Part shown: piece after piece, positions 34,740 through 43,844 of the stretch
Layout of the letters: the number at the start of each line of letters is the position of its first letter
Position numbering within the stretch: position 1 is the first letter of the stretch
Assembly: GCF_004005475.1 (NCBI RefSeq)
Contig: NZ_RZTZ01000004.1
Location: forward strand, 248,001-312,000
Reading direction: 5' to 3'
From: Niallia taxi
GTDB lineage: Bacteria; Bacillota; Bacilli; Bacillales; Cytobacillaceae
DNA: 64,000 nucleotides
The notes under the pieces: model-generated
What the model saw: only the letters and a program-made list of their open reading frames with translations
The model's database searches: none
What the model was told of the DNA's origin: nothing
Program-made: the position numbers and the translations under genes

Positions 34740-35704
34740 TTACAGCGTCTAAAAACTATGAATTAGAAAGCGTGGAAATGCGTCAGGTATATGCCAATAC
34801 TCTAATGGAAATGGCTAAGGAAAATCCACAGGTGATTGGCTTAGAAGCAGATTTAATGAGCGCCATTTCAACGAATAAAATTATCAAGGAAATACCTAAT
34901 CAACTGATCAATACAGGAATTATGGAAGCAAATATGATGGGAGTTGCCGCAGGTTTATCGCTAACAGGAAGAATTCCCTTTGTTCATACATTTGGTCAGT
35001 TCGCTACCCGTCGTGCCTTCGATCAACTGTTCATTTCAGGTGCCTATGCTAAAACAAATATAAAAATATTAGGATCTGATTCAGGAGTAACAGCAGAGCA
35101 TAACGGTGGAACACATATGGCATTTGAAGATCTCGGTCTAGTTAGGCTCATCCCAAATTGTCATGTTTATGAAGTAAGTGATTCTACTATGCTTCGCTAC
35201 CTGCTTCTAAAGGTGGAAAAAGAGCATGGCATCCATTATATCCGCACAATCCGTAAGAACGCAGTAAAGCTTTACCCGGAAAATGAAGTCTTCGAAGCGG
35301 GAAAAGGGAAGGTCCTTCGTGAGGGGGAGGATGTAACGATTATTGCGAGCGGTATTATGGTGGCTGAATCATTAGAGGCAGCAGACATACTTCAACAACA
35401 AGGAATAAAAGCAGCAGTTATTGATATGTTCACAATTAAACCAATTGATAAGGACTTAATTGTGAAGTACGCTCAAAAAACAAAAGCAATTGTTACAGCA
35501 GAAAATCATAATGTCATCGGAGGACTGGGAAGTGCTGTGGCAGAGGTCTTAAGTGAACATTGCCCTACACCAATGAAACGTATTGGCGTCAAAGAGCAAT
35601 TCGGTCAGGTTGGTAAGCTTGAATATTTAAAAGAATTTTATCAGTTAACCGCAAAGGATATTACTAGTGCTGTTGAAGAAGTTGTAAGGACAAAGAAAGA
35701 TTAA
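34736..35704 (+). CDS. transketolase-like protein, C-terminal subunit
   Basis: 322 residues: the pyrimidine-binding domain (EADLMSAIST, NTGIMEANMMGVAAGLSLTG, PFVHTFGQFATRRAFDQ with the TPP-contacting Glu in the first part) and the C-terminal transketolase domain (GSGIMV-like IIASGIMVAESLEAA). It overlaps the stop of the N-terminal subunit by four bases (ATGA), so synthesis is coupled in equal amounts. Last gene of the PTS operon; a strong terminator follows. Confidence 0.9.
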   Translation: MITASKNYELESVEMRQVYANTLMEMAKENPQVIGLEADLMSAISTNKIIKEIPNQLINTGIMEANMMGVAAGLSLTGRIPFVHTFGQFATRRAFDQLFISGAYAKTNIKILGSDSGVTAEHNGGTHMAFEDLGLVRLIPNCHVYEVSDSTMLRYLLLKVEKEHGIHYIRTIRKNAVKLYPENEVFEAGKGKVLREGEDVTIIASGIMVAESLEAADILQQQGIKAAVIDMFTIKPIDKDLIVKYAQKTKAIVTAENHNVIGGLGSAVAEVLSEHCPTPMKRIGVKEQFGQVGKLEYLKEFYQLTAKDITSAVEEVVRTKKD

Positions 35705-35768
35705 TATTTGCTGTTAGTTGATTTAGGATGAACAAAGAGGTCGTGTCATTGGTATTTAAATTTAAGAT

Positions 35769-35808
35769 AAACTGAACTATTTTATCAATTAATAGTTCAG
35801 TTTTTTTA
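35769..35808 (+). terminator. intrinsic terminator of the PTS-transketolase operon
   Basis: 11-bp perfect stem ACTGAACTATT/AATAGTTCAGT, 9-nt loop, seven T residues. Confidence 0.85.
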
Positions 35809-35922
35809 TATTTTTATTATGTTTTAAGCCGACCTAACAGATGGAATTTGTCTTTTTGAACAATTTACATAGTGAAACCATCAACCAACATTTATTGCTA
35901 AGACATAGCTCCAAGCTATATT

Positions 35923-36279
35923 TCATTTATTGCCTATCAGTTGATTTGATTCCCCGTTTATCAATGCTTTATAACCTAATCCCCATTCTTCCATAACACT
36001 AATTATTGGTCTAAGGCTATTTCCCAAGTCATTAAGTGAATATTCGACCCGTGGTGGAACCTCTGCAAAAACTTGGCGTTTAATAATGCCATCTTCCTCC
36101 ATAGAGCGTAGATTCTGAGTTAAGACTTTTTGGCTAATTCCCTCAATGCCACTTCTGAGTTCACCGAATCTTTTTGTACCAGTTAATAATTCCCGCAAGA
36201 TTAATAGCTTCCACTTGTTGCCTATCAGTCCTACTGTTGTTGCAACAGGGCAAGCTGGCAGTTCTTTTTTTGTTTCCAT
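35923..36279 (-). CDS. HxlR-family winged-helix regulator
   Basis: About 118 residues: MMETKKELPACPVATTVGLI with the HxlR N-terminal Cys (CPV), GNKWKLLILRELL, the recognition region FGELRSGIEGISQKVLTQNLR and wing block. The single conserved Cys makes redox or electrophile sensing (as in YodB/HypR) plausible. Two adjacent ATGs follow GGAGG, and the second is better spaced. It faces an MFS drug-transporter and a quinone-oxidoreductase gene and probably controls them. Confidence 0.88.
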   Translation of the reverse strand: METKKELPACPVATTVGLIGNKWKLLILRELLTGTKRFGELRSGIEGISQKVLTQNLRSMEEDGIIKRQVFAEVPPRVEYSLNDLGNSLRPIISVMEEWGLGYKALINGESNQLIGNK

Positions 36280-36330
36280 CATAAGACCTCCAATAGTTAC
36301 TAAAAGGTTACTATACAACCTAAAGGTGCC

Positions 36331-36345
36331 TACTTTTCAAAAGTA
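36331..36345. promoter_or_regulatory. perfect palindrome between hxlR-type gene and MFS operon
   Basis: TACTTTT-C-AAAAGTA, a 7-1-7 perfect palindrome 50 bases upstream of the regulator and 127 bases upstream of the transporter. Candidate HxlR operator. A related GGTTACTATACAACC motif lies beside it (36306-36320). Confidence 0.5.
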
Positions 36346-36471
36346 ACAATGACATTTATCATGATTTTATGATTTAACTATTGCATTGTCAATTTAGATG
36401 TAAATACAGTATATTTCTTTAAAATTAAAAATCTTCCTAAGCATTTAAAACGAAAGGGGAATGTATCCAAA

Positions 36472-37722
36472 ATGAATAATATGGGCGATAAATATCCTAA
36501 TCTAAATAAAAGTAAAAAAAATTCAGTAAGGCTTGCCATATTGTTAGCTGTGTTTTCTAGCTTAGGGCCGTTTACTATTGATACTTATCTTCCCGCATTT
36601 CCGCAAATGATGAGATACTTCGGAACAACCGCCTCGATGATACAGGTGAGCTTGACCGCGTGTATGATTGGCATGAGTATTGGGATGCTTGTAATGGGAT
36701 CCATAAGTGATATTCATGGCAGACGTAAGCCATTATTAATTTCGATGATTATTTATTTAGTTTCTTCTTTTGCCTGTGTATTCGCGCCGAATATCGAGGT
36801 GCTAATTGCTTTACGCTTTATTCAAGGGTTTGCAGCATCGGCGGGTGTTGTAATTTCACGCGCAATAGTCAGTGATTTGTATAGTGGAATAGAGTTAACT
36901 AAATTTTTTTCTTTGCTTATGATGTTTACCAATTTGGCTCCATTGCTTGCACCACTTGCAGGCAGTGCAGTTCTTGCTTTTTCTTTATGGACAGGTGTGT
37001 TTCTGTTCTTAGGGGTGCTGGGAATATTATTAACAAGTTTAACAGCATGGAGATTAACAGAAACCCTTCCTGCCGAGAAGCGTGTTCCTAATAATGTAAG
37101 AGAATTTTTTAGTAATTTTACCATATTGATGAAAGATCGGACGTTTTTGGGATATACCTTAATGCAAGGGTTTATATTTGTGGGGGTCTTTGCCTATATT
37201 TCTGGATCACCCTTTGTTTACCAAAAGATTTACGGTATTTCTCCACAGCTTTATTCACTCTTATTTTCTTTAAATGGAATCAGCTTAATCCTTGGCTCTC
37301 AATTTGTTAAAAAAATGGCTGGCAAAATCGCAGAACAACAAATTGTTTTAATAGGGTTAGCTGTCGCATTTATCTCTGGGACAGCAGTAATGTTGATAGT
37401 ATTTATTCAAGGCCCTTTATATGTTCTAGTTATCGCGCTTTTCATGTTTGTTGGGTCAACTGGTATCATTAGCTCCGCATCTTTTACGTTAGCGATGGAA
37501 AGGCAAGGTCATATTGCAGGAAGTGCATCTGCCTTACTTGGTGTTAGTCCGACTTTATTAGGTGCCATTTTTGGCCCCCTTGTAGGAATAGCCGGTGAAA
37601 ATTCTGCCATGCCATTTGGGTCCATTATTTTCTGCAGTTGCCTTGTTGCTGTGCTTATATACTTCGTACTGATTAAAAATGCTATAAAGGCGAAATCTAT
37701 TAAAAGTCAGATTCATTCATAA
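36472..37722 (+). CDS. MFS multidrug transporter, Bcr/CflA family
   Basis: 416 residues, 12 helices. Bcr/CflA marks: LGPFTIDTYLPAFPQM in helix 1, MGSISDIHGRRKPLL (MFS loop motif) and RFIQGFAASAGVVISRAIVSDLY. It should be a proton antiporter expelling drugs such as bicyclomycin- or chloramphenicol-like molecules. The start has AAAGGGG at longer than usual spacing (14 nt), so an internal ATG (codon 4) is possible. It forms an operon with the oxidoreductase 26 bases downstream. Confidence 0.88.
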   Translation: MNNMGDKYPNLNKSKKNSVRLAILLAVFSSLGPFTIDTYLPAFPQMMRYFGTTASMIQVSLTACMIGMSIGMLVMGSISDIHGRRKPLLISMIIYLVSSFACVFAPNIEVLIALRFIQGFAASAGVVISRAIVSDLYSGIELTKFFSLLMMFTNLAPLLAPLAGSAVLAFSLWTGVFLFLGVLGILLTSLTAWRLTETLPAEKRVPNNVREFFSNFTILMKDRTFLGYTLMQGFIFVGVFAYISGSPFVYQKIYGISPQLYSLLFSLNGISLILGSQFVKKMAGKIAEQQIVLIGLAVAFISGTAVMLIVFIQGPLYVLVIALFMFVGSTGIISSASFTLAMERQGHIAGSASALLGVSPTLLGAIFGPLVGIAGENSAMPFGSIIFCSCLVAVLIYFVLIKNAIKAKSIKSQIHS

Positions 37723-37748
37723 ATTGATAAAGAAAGGAGTGTGCTTGA

Positions 37749-38717
37749 ATGAAAGCAGTTGTTTTAGAAAAAGCATGTGCACCACAGGATTTATATGTAA
37801 AGGAAGTACCAATGCCTAAAGTGAAGCCAGGATGGGTACTAGTTAAAATAAAAGCCTTCGGAATCAATCGTTCGGAAATTTATACAAGACAAGGGCATTC
37901 ACCATCTGTGAAGCTGCCACGAATTATTGGGATCGAATGTGTTGGAGAGATTGCAGATCCATCTGATAGTGCTATGAAAATGGGGCAAAGGGTTGTTTCC
38001 TTGATGGGAGGGCTGGGTCGTGAATTTAATGGAAGTTATGCAGAATATGCACTAATACCTTCCGGCCAAGTATATGCCATAAACAATGAGCTGGATTGGG
38101 TAAAGCTTGCGGCAATTCCCGAAATGTATTATACAGCTTACTCTTCATTATTTGATAGTTTAATGCTGACAGCAGGGGATACCCTTCTAATCCGTGGCGG
38201 CACAAGTTCGGTAGGGGTAGCTGCACTCCAGTTAGCTAAAAGTATTGGCGTAACAGTTGTTTCAACAACACGAAATAAACAAAAGGTGGAACAATTGAAC
38301 AAGCTTGGTGCTGATCACGTTTTACTAGATGAAGGCGATATACAGCCACAGCTTTATAGTACTTTCCCAAATGGCGTTAATAAGATATTAGAGCTAGTTG
38401 GCACTGTTACATTAAAGAATTCGCTAGGGATGCTTGATGAAAAGGGAATCCTTTGTATGACTGGCATATTGGGCGGTGAATGGGAAATGGAAAGCTTTGA
38501 GCCAATGGTAGATATCCCTTCTGGAACGTATTTTACCCAATTTGACAGTGGAGTCAACTTCAAACCCCAATTGCTGACTAAATTATTTCAACATATCGAA
38601 CAATTTGCGATAGAAGTCCCTATCGCAAGGGTATTTACTTTAGAGGAGATTAGCCAAGCACATCTTTTAATGGAAAGTAATGGTGCAAATGGAAAGATTG
38701 TAATAGTAAATACATAA
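37749..38717 (+). CDS. medium-chain NADPH:quinone oxidoreductase-like protein
   Basis: 322 residues of the MDR superfamily without catalytic-zinc ligands (quinone oxidoreductase/YogA type): GINRSEIYTRQGHSPSVKLP, nucleotide-binding block RGGTSSVGVAALQLAKSIG, then GADHVLLDE. It reduces quinones or enals with NADPH in the cytoplasm. Located directly after an efflux gene and behind an HxlR regulator, it fits a response that both reduces and expels an electrophilic compound. GAAAGGAG precedes the ATG. Confidence 0.85.
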   Translation: MKAVVLEKACAPQDLYVKEVPMPKVKPGWVLVKIKAFGINRSEIYTRQGHSPSVKLPRIIGIECVGEIADPSDSAMKMGQRVVSLMGGLGREFNGSYAEYALIPSGQVYAINNELDWVKLAAIPEMYYTAYSSLFDSLMLTAGDTLLIRGGTSSVGVAALQLAKSIGVTVVSTTRNKQKVEQLNKLGADHVLLDEGDIQPQLYSTFPNGVNKILELVGTVTLKNSLGMLDEKGILCMTGILGGEWEMESFEPMVDIPSGTYFTQFDSGVNFKPQLLTKLFQHIEQFAIEVPIARVFTLEEISQAHLLMESNGANGKIVIVNT

Positions 38718-38737
38718 AAAATGTAAGGAGATTACAT

Positions 38738-39688
38738 ATGATTCAATTTGAAAATGTCTCAAAGCTATTCCAGGATGGTACGACAGCTGTTAATTCAATA
38801 AATCTAACTATCAATAAAGGAGAGCTATTTGTTCTGATTGGGCCAAGCGGGAGTGGTAAAACGACCACATTAAAAATGATAAATCGGTTAATAGATATAA
38901 CAAATGGAACCATTCTCATTGATGGGAAAAAAATAAGTGAATACGATATTCATGAATTGCGCTGGAATATTGGCTATGTATTGCAACAAATTGCTTTATT
39001 TCCTCATTTGACTATTGCAGAAAATATTGCAGTAGTACCTGAAATGAAAAAGTGGACGAAAGAGAAGATAGCTGCAAGAGTTGATGAATTGCTTGAGATG
39101 GTCGGATTAGAGCCGCAAACATATAAAAACAGAAAACCTAATGAGCTGTCTGGCGGACAACAACAACGAATAGGAGTAATCAGAGCATTAGCCGCAGACC
39201 CAGAAATTATCCTTATGGATGAGCCCTTTAGTGCTCTTGATCCAATAAGCAGAGAAAAGCTTCAAGATGATATTATAAGCCTGCAAAAAGCGATAAAAAA
39301 GACGATTGTTTTCGTCACACATGACATGCAAGAGGCCTTAAAATTAGGTGATAGAATTTGCATAATGAAAGATGGGGAGATTGTCCAAATTGGAACACCA
39401 GAGGAATTAATAAATAATCCTGTGAATGATTTTGTAAAAGATTTTATTGGAAGGGTAAGTCATGAAAATATTTCCTTTAATCTGGAACATATTCTGTCTC
39501 CATTAACCCTCAGTCATTTCGCCGGACTGATTATTCCGGTAACAAGCTCTTTCCAAGAAACCTTAGAAGCACTGTCTGAAAACGATCAAATAGGAATTGA
39601 AAAGGATGGAGCAATCATTGGCTTAATAGATAGGCAATCGCTTATCCAATATCAATTAAATGGCATGAAGGAAGGTGGAAAAGAGTGA
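38738..39688 (+). CDS. ABC transporter ATP-binding protein, QAT/OpuCA type
   Basis: 316 residues: Walker A GPSGSGKTT (35-43), signature LSGGQQQRIG, Walker B IILMDEPFSALD. A C-terminal extension ends in a partial CBS-like segment (PVTSSFQETLEAL...GIEKDGAIIGLIDRQSL), shorter than the tandem CBS pair of OpuCA. It energises the fused permease/binding protein encoded next, with which it overlaps by four bases. Substrate class: quaternary amines or ergothioneine. Confidence 0.9.
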   Translation: MIQFENVSKLFQDGTTAVNSINLTINKGELFVLIGPSGSGKTTTLKMINRLIDITNGTILIDGKKISEYDIHELRWNIGYVLQQIALFPHLTIAENIAVVPEMKKWTKEKIAARVDELLEMVGLEPQTYKNRKPNELSGGQQQRIGVIRALAADPEIILMDEPFSALDPISREKLQDDIISLQKAIKKTIVFVTHDMQEALKLGDRICIMKDGEIVQIGTPEELINNPVNDFVKDFIGRVSHENISFNLEHILSPLTLSHFAGLIIPVTSSFQETLEALSENDQIGIEKDGAIIGLIDRQSLIQYQLNGMKEGGKE

Positions 39689-41202
39689 ATAATCTATATC
39701 AAGCCTTCTTAGAAAGAAAAGGGGAGTTACTAAAGGATTTAATTCAGCATATCGAAATATCATTTATTGCGCTCTTTTTTGCATTAATTATTGCAGTTCC
39801 GCTCGGGATTTATTTAACAAGAAAGAAAAAGGCTGCCGAAATCATCATCGGCATTACATCTGTCTTTCAAACAATACCGTCTTTAGCTTTATTAGGTTTA
39901 CTAATTCCGATTGTTGGAATCGGAACAATACCAGCAATTATTGCATTAGTTATTTACGCATTGCTTCCAATTTTAAGGAATATTTATACAGGAATTAAAG
40001 AGGTTGATCCAAATTTAATTGAGGCAGCTAAAGGGTTAGGAATGAATAACCGAAGGCTGCTTTTTAAGGTAGAGCTACCTCTTGCCATGCCAGTTATTAT
40101 GGCTGGGATTAGAACAGCGATGGTTCTTATCATAGGTACAGCCACCATTGCTGCACTTATTGGTGCAGGAGGATTGGGAGACTTAATTACAGTGGGGATT
40201 AGCAGAAATGACACTAGTCTTATCCTATTAGGTGCCATTCCAGCTGCTCTTTTAGCTCTGTTTTTTGACTTCTTATTAAGACAATTTGAAAAGCTTTCTT
40301 TTAAGAAAGCATTTGTTTCGATCGTATCTGTGATCGTAATTGCTTTCTTAATTATCACAGTATCCGCCTTAAACCAGCCTAAAGGTGCTGATATTACAAT
40401 AGGCGGCAAAATGGGACCAGAGCCGGAAATATTAATGAATATGTATAAGCTGCTAATTGAACAGGAGTCCTCTTTAACAGTGGACATCAAACCAAATTTG
40501 GGAGGAACTACTTTTGTCTATAACGCTTTAACATCTGGCAGTATAGATATTTATCCGGAATTTACTGGGACCGTTATCGTCGATCTTTTAAAAGACCAGC
40601 CGCAAAGTACGGACAGCCAAGAGGTATACAATCAAGCGAAAGAAGGGGCTTTAACTAAATTGAATTTAGTTTTGCTTAAGCCAATGAAATACAATAATAC
40701 CTATGCATTAGCTGTTCCTGCAGCACTCGCAAAACAGTATGATTTAAAGACCATTTCCGATTTAAAAGCAATTGAAGGAAGTATTAAAGCAGGCTTTACA
40801 CCAGAGTTTCCAGAACGTCAAGATGGATATGTAGGCATCCAAAATCTCTATGGCATCCAGTTCTCCAAGGTAAATATCATGCAGCCAGAGTTGAGGTACG
40901 CTGCTGTTAAACGAGGCGATATAAATATTGTAGATGCCTATTCAACAGATAGTGAAATCCAACGAAATAATTTAACTGTTTTAGAAGACGACAAAAACCT
41001 GTTTCCGCCATATCAAGGGGCACCAATCCTAAAAAAAGAGACGTTAGAGAAATACCCAGTGTTGGAAGACATATTAAATAAACTAGCAGATCAAATAACA
41101 GATGATGAAATGAGAGAAATGAACTATGAAGTTGCAGTTGAGAAGAAAAAAGCAAGGGATGTTGCTAAAACGTTTTTAGAAGGGAAGAACTTACTAAATT
41201 AA
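39685..41202 (+). CDS. fused ABC permease and substrate-binding protein (OpuC/EgtU-like)
   Basis: 505 residues: permease domain (about 1-225, with the EAAKGLGMNNRRLLFKVELP coupling loop), linked after its last helix to an extracytoplasmic OpuAC-like binding domain (about 235-505, ADITIGGKMGPEPEILMNMY, LTSGSIDIYPEFTGT). The fused permease-binding protein architecture is that of ergothioneine importers (EgtU, including Listeria BilEB) and of some choline importers. GTG start overlapping the ATPase stop (GTGA). Whether it carries betaine, choline or ergothioneine cannot be told without the pocket residues. Confidence 0.88.
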   Translation: MNNLYQAFLERKGELLKDLIQHIEISFIALFFALIIAVPLGIYLTRKKKAAEIIIGITSVFQTIPSLALLGLLIPIVGIGTIPAIIALVIYALLPILRNIYTGIKEVDPNLIEAAKGLGMNNRRLLFKVELPLAMPVIMAGIRTAMVLIIGTATIAALIGAGGLGDLITVGISRNDTSLILLGAIPAALLALFFDFLLRQFEKLSFKKAFVSIVSVIVIAFLIITVSALNQPKGADITIGGKMGPEPEILMNMYKLLIEQESSLTVDIKPNLGGTTFVYNALTSGSIDIYPEFTGTVIVDLLKDQPQSTDSQEVYNQAKEGALTKLNLVLLKPMKYNNTYALAVPAALAKQYDLKTISDLKAIEGSIKAGFTPEFPERQDGYVGIQNLYGIQFSKVNIMQPELRYAAVKRGDINIVDAYSTDSEIQRNNLTVLEDDKNLFPPYQGAPILKKETLEKYPVLEDILNKLADQITDDEMREMNYEVAVEKKKARDVAKTFLEGKNLLN

Positions 41203-41295
41203 TGATGGATAATGAAAACTTTTCCGACTATTTTAGCTAAAATAAATGAATCTGTAACCAGGAATGCTTACTTTAGATAGATGAAGAGAGAAATT

Positions 41296-41337
41296 AAACG
41301 GCTTAAATCTACATAAGGAGATTAAGCCGTTTGATTT
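41296..41337 (+). terminator. intrinsic terminator of the ABC importer operon
   Basis: 11-bp perfect stem AAACGGCTTAA/TTAAGCCGTTT with a 15-nt loop and a short T-rich tail. Confidence 0.7.
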
Positions 41338-41524
41338 TGTGGATGTTTCAACATTTGTCCTAATCGTTGTTGAGGTTTAATCCATTTGAAACAAAAAGAA
41401 AAAAATCAAAATGATGGTGAAAAGAGATATAAAAATGTTATTTAGAACCGGAACTTTAATCCTGCCTGAACGTATAATTGTTTGTAAATAACAATTTAAT
41501 TCATTTATTTGGAGGGAATGAGAG

Positions 41525-41920
41525 ATGAAGCGTATTTTAACTGCTTTATCGTTAGTAATCATCCTTGTTTTATCAGGATGCACCAGTAATAATTCTTCCA
41601 AACCGTTTATCTTTACAGGTGAATCAGACAATTGGTCGGTTGAATTAAAGGTTACACAAGCAGAGGATGATTATGAAAAACAAGATTTTACTTTGCAATA
41701 TAAGGGGCAGGACGTAACTTCGGTTGGTGAGATTACCTATAATGTTACAACCAAGGCAAGTAGTTTTAGTGCGAATGGTGCTACCCTTGATGAGAATGGT
41801 ATTTATACGGATACAAGTGAGAGTAATGTCTCAAATGCAAAAGTGACGGAAAAGTCTAAAGTAGACGTTAACATTGAGTGGAATAATCAAACTGAAAGCA
41901 TAAGCTTGAAAAATAAATAA
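41525..41920 (+). CDS. small lipoprotein of unknown function
   Basis: 131 residues: signal peptide with lipobox LSGC (Cys19), then a Ser/Asn-rich linker and a beta-sandwich-like domain (NWSVELKVTQ, FTLQYKGQDVTSVGEITYNV) similar in feel to small Bacillus surface lipoproteins. GGAGGGAATGAGAG lies before the ATG. The next gene is also a lipoprotein, but 125 bases apart. Confidence 0.75.
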   Translation: MKRILTALSLVIILVLSGCTSNNSSKPFIFTGESDNWSVELKVTQAEDDYEKQDFTLQYKGQDVTSVGEITYNVTTKASSFSANGATLDENGIYTDTSESNVSNAKVTEKSKVDVNIEWNNQTESISLKNK

Positions 41921-42044
41921 CTTTATCTATCGCGATTCTTTTTCGGAGGGATTGTTTTTTTTTACAAAAAAGGAAGAGAGTTATTAATATGCAAGTAACT
42001 TTACATCATTCCTAAGCGTCTAAAGGATAAAGGAGGTTATTGTT

Positions 42045-42434
42045 TTGGTAAATAAAAAACGGTATTTATTAATAACTGCTTTAGCCTTGCTTATTATCAC
42101 TGGATGTTCTGCAAAAGGGGATGAAGTAACAGAGGTTATTGGTGAAATTGATGCGGAGGAAGTGCTAGGTTTGGATCCAGACGCCGATATTTTTCAGTTT
42201 GAAGGAGTAATATATCAAACAAACATTGATTGGGTAGATAAATTGGCTTTAACGAAGGATGTTCAAATCGGTGAAATAAAAACAATAAATGATGCAAATA
42301 CAGATTTTAACGATGAAATGGCAAATAAGCTGAAGGTAGGGTCAAAGATTTTTTCCGCTAAAGAACGTAAAGATATTCTAATTGTTGAAAATGACTCAGG
42401 ACTATTTCATTATCTAGCTATTGTAGAGGGCTAA
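42045..42434 (+). CDS. small lipoprotein of unknown function
   Basis: 129 residues: lipobox ITGC (Cys21), then an acidic domain with a duplicated-looking strand pattern (DADIFQFEGVIYQTNIDWVD, KLKVGSKIFSAKERKDILIV). TTG start eight bases after AAAGGAGG. No family recognised. Ends at a bidirectional terminator. Confidence 0.75.
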   Translation: MVNKKRYLLITALALLIITGCSAKGDEVTEVIGEIDAEEVLGLDPDADIFQFEGVIYQTNIDWVDKLALTKDVQIGEIKTINDANTDFNDEMANKLKVGSKIFSAKERKDILIVENDSGLFHYLAIVEG

Positions 42435-42450
42435 GAGTTACTTAAAAGAG

Positions 42451-42484
42451 AAGGAGCGTCTTCTTAGCGACGCTCCTTGTTCCT
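42451..42484. terminator. bidirectional intrinsic terminator
   Basis: 10-bp perfect stem AAGGAGCGTC/GACGCTCCTT, 8-nt loop, T-rich on the plus side and A-rich before the stem for the minus strand. Confidence 0.8.
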
Positions 42485-42485
42485 T

Positions 42486-43370
42486 TTAATGAAGAATCTT
42501 TGTTTCTTTTAAGCTCGCTTTCATCCATTTGCATTCTTCTCCACCAGCCAAAAACAGGTCTTCTGCACTGACAGCAACGCAAAAGCAATGGCCTTTAATT
42601 GTTTCAACTGGCTCTAGTGTCATTCGTGATAAGTCAACATGATAAATACGTGAATATCCATATTCGTCCTTGCTGGAACAAACGTAAATATGTTCGCCAG
42701 AATGTACCATGCCAAGAAAAGCACGTTCTTCAATTTCACAAGTAAGGGAATGCCATTTGTTGTCTCGATGATTTCGGAAGGCGAAAGTGCCTTTTTTTGT
42801 CTGGCATGAACCTGTTGTCAGCCAAAGAAACGAATTATCAACATGGATAGATGAAACCATTGTTTCTTCATCATGTAGAACAGGCACTAGCTGCTGGGAG
42901 GATAACGTGTATTTCCACAACCCGCCATTTTGTTTATGTATTTGTGTACCAACATATAAGTCTTCATCTTGTAATGTTAAAGAGCGAATAATGGGCCTAA
43001 CAGAAAGCTCTTTAAAAAGCGAAATGACTTTCCAGTTTACCCCAAAATCTAAAGACACAAGTAATTGTGTTCCTGCATGTGTAATAACTAACCCACTGTC
43101 GTTGCCAACAATATTCCATAAGCGCTGACTTGTTGGAAAGAAGGAGGTCTTCCATCTACCCGTTCTTTCATGTAGTCGAATGAATCTACCTCTGTCACCA
43201 ACACCCATAATGTAATCACCTATTCTTTTCAGTTGATATATAGAGTCTTGTAATGGAATGATTAGCTTCCAGCGATTATGCTTAAACGAATAAATGCCTT
43301 CTCCTTTAATGGAAACTAAAAATTCATTTGGGGAGGTAGAAACAACAGCAGTCGCTCCATTAGCGTGCAT
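42486..43370 (-). CDS. beta-propeller-like protein (BNR/Asp-box) of unknown role
   Basis: About 294 residues, almost wholly short beta strands in repeats of some 45 residues. One Asp-box motif SLDFGVNWKV (S-x-D-x-G-x-x-W) and propeller-like blades such as GIYSFKHNRWKLI, LYVGTQIHKQNGGLWKYTL and IYVCSSKDEYGYSRIYHVDL. No signal peptide, so cytoplasmic. The start ATG lies inside the end of the flavodoxin gene (11-base overlap), preceded by AAAGGAAAAGG, so it is translationally coupled to it and shares its Fur control. Function unknown; Cys-rich patches (CFCVAV, EECKW) near the C-terminus. Confidence 0.7.
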   Translation of the reverse strand: MHANGATAVVSTSPNEFLVSIKGEGIYSFKHNRWKLIIPLQDSIYQLKRIGDYIMGVGDRGRFIRLHERTGRWKTSFFPTSQRLWNIVGNDSGLVITHAGTQLLVSLDFGVNWKVISLFKELSVRPIIRSLTLQDEDLYVGTQIHKQNGGLWKYTLSSQQLVPVLHDEETMVSSIHVDNSFLWLTTGSCQTKKGTFAFRNHRDNKWHSLTCEIEERAFLGMVHSGEHIYVCSSKDEYGYSRIYHVDLSRMTLEPVETIKGHCFCVAVSAEDLFLAGGEECKWMKASLKETKILH

Positions 43371-43827
43371 GACTAGTATCCTTTTCCTTTGCCCACTCAT
43401 AGGCACCTACTGCAAATTGTTCACATTCTTGCACTTCCTCCTCACTATCAGGACTAAACTCAATTTTCAATAAAGAGCTAAACACATCTGCCCCTCGTTC
43501 CTTCACCTTGTCTGCCAACAGGTCAACAGCCTGGCAGAAGGCAGGATAGAAACGGTCGCCTGAGCCAAAGACACCGAAGGACATCCCCGTTAGATCCACT
43601 TCGTCTAATTCTTCATACATATCTTCAAGCTCATACGGCAAATCTCCATCGCCCCATGTATAGCTTCCAAAAAAAACAAGGTCATATTGTGATAGCTTTT
43701 GAAGCGGAATTAAGTCTAAATCCTCAACAGCCACTTCACAATTTAATGTTTCTAATTTATTTTTTAAAATCATCATTATATCCTCTGTATTGCTTGTTAA
43801 GCTTGCAAACCCAATTAGTACCTTCAT
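43360..43827 (-). CDS. short-chain flavodoxin, YkuN/YkuP-like
   Basis: 155 residues: MKVLIGFASLTSNTEDI phosphate-binding loop (SLTSNTE for T-x-T-G-N-T-E), FFGSYTWGDGDLPYE with the FMN-stacking Trp, and FGSGDRFYPAFCQAVD. Flavodoxins replace ferredoxin as electron carriers under iron limitation; B. subtilis ykuNOP is Fur-regulated. Here the promoter holds one perfect and one near-perfect Fur box. The ATG follows AGAGGTG by six bases. Co-transcribed with the overlapping propeller gene. Confidence 0.9.
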   Translation of the reverse strand: MKVLIGFASLTSNTEDIMMILKNKLETLNCEVAVEDLDLIPLQKLSQYDLVFFGSYTWGDGDLPYELEDMYEELDEVDLTGMSFGVFGSGDRFYPAFCQAVDLLADKVKERGADVFSSLLKIEFSPDSEEEVQECEQFAVGAYEWAKEKDTSHAR

Positions 43828-43844
43828 AATTAACACCTCTTAAA

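Noticed and set aside
39984-40490. 168-codon frame on the minus strand
   Set aside because: Antisense to the fused permease; no ribosome site or recognisable domain.
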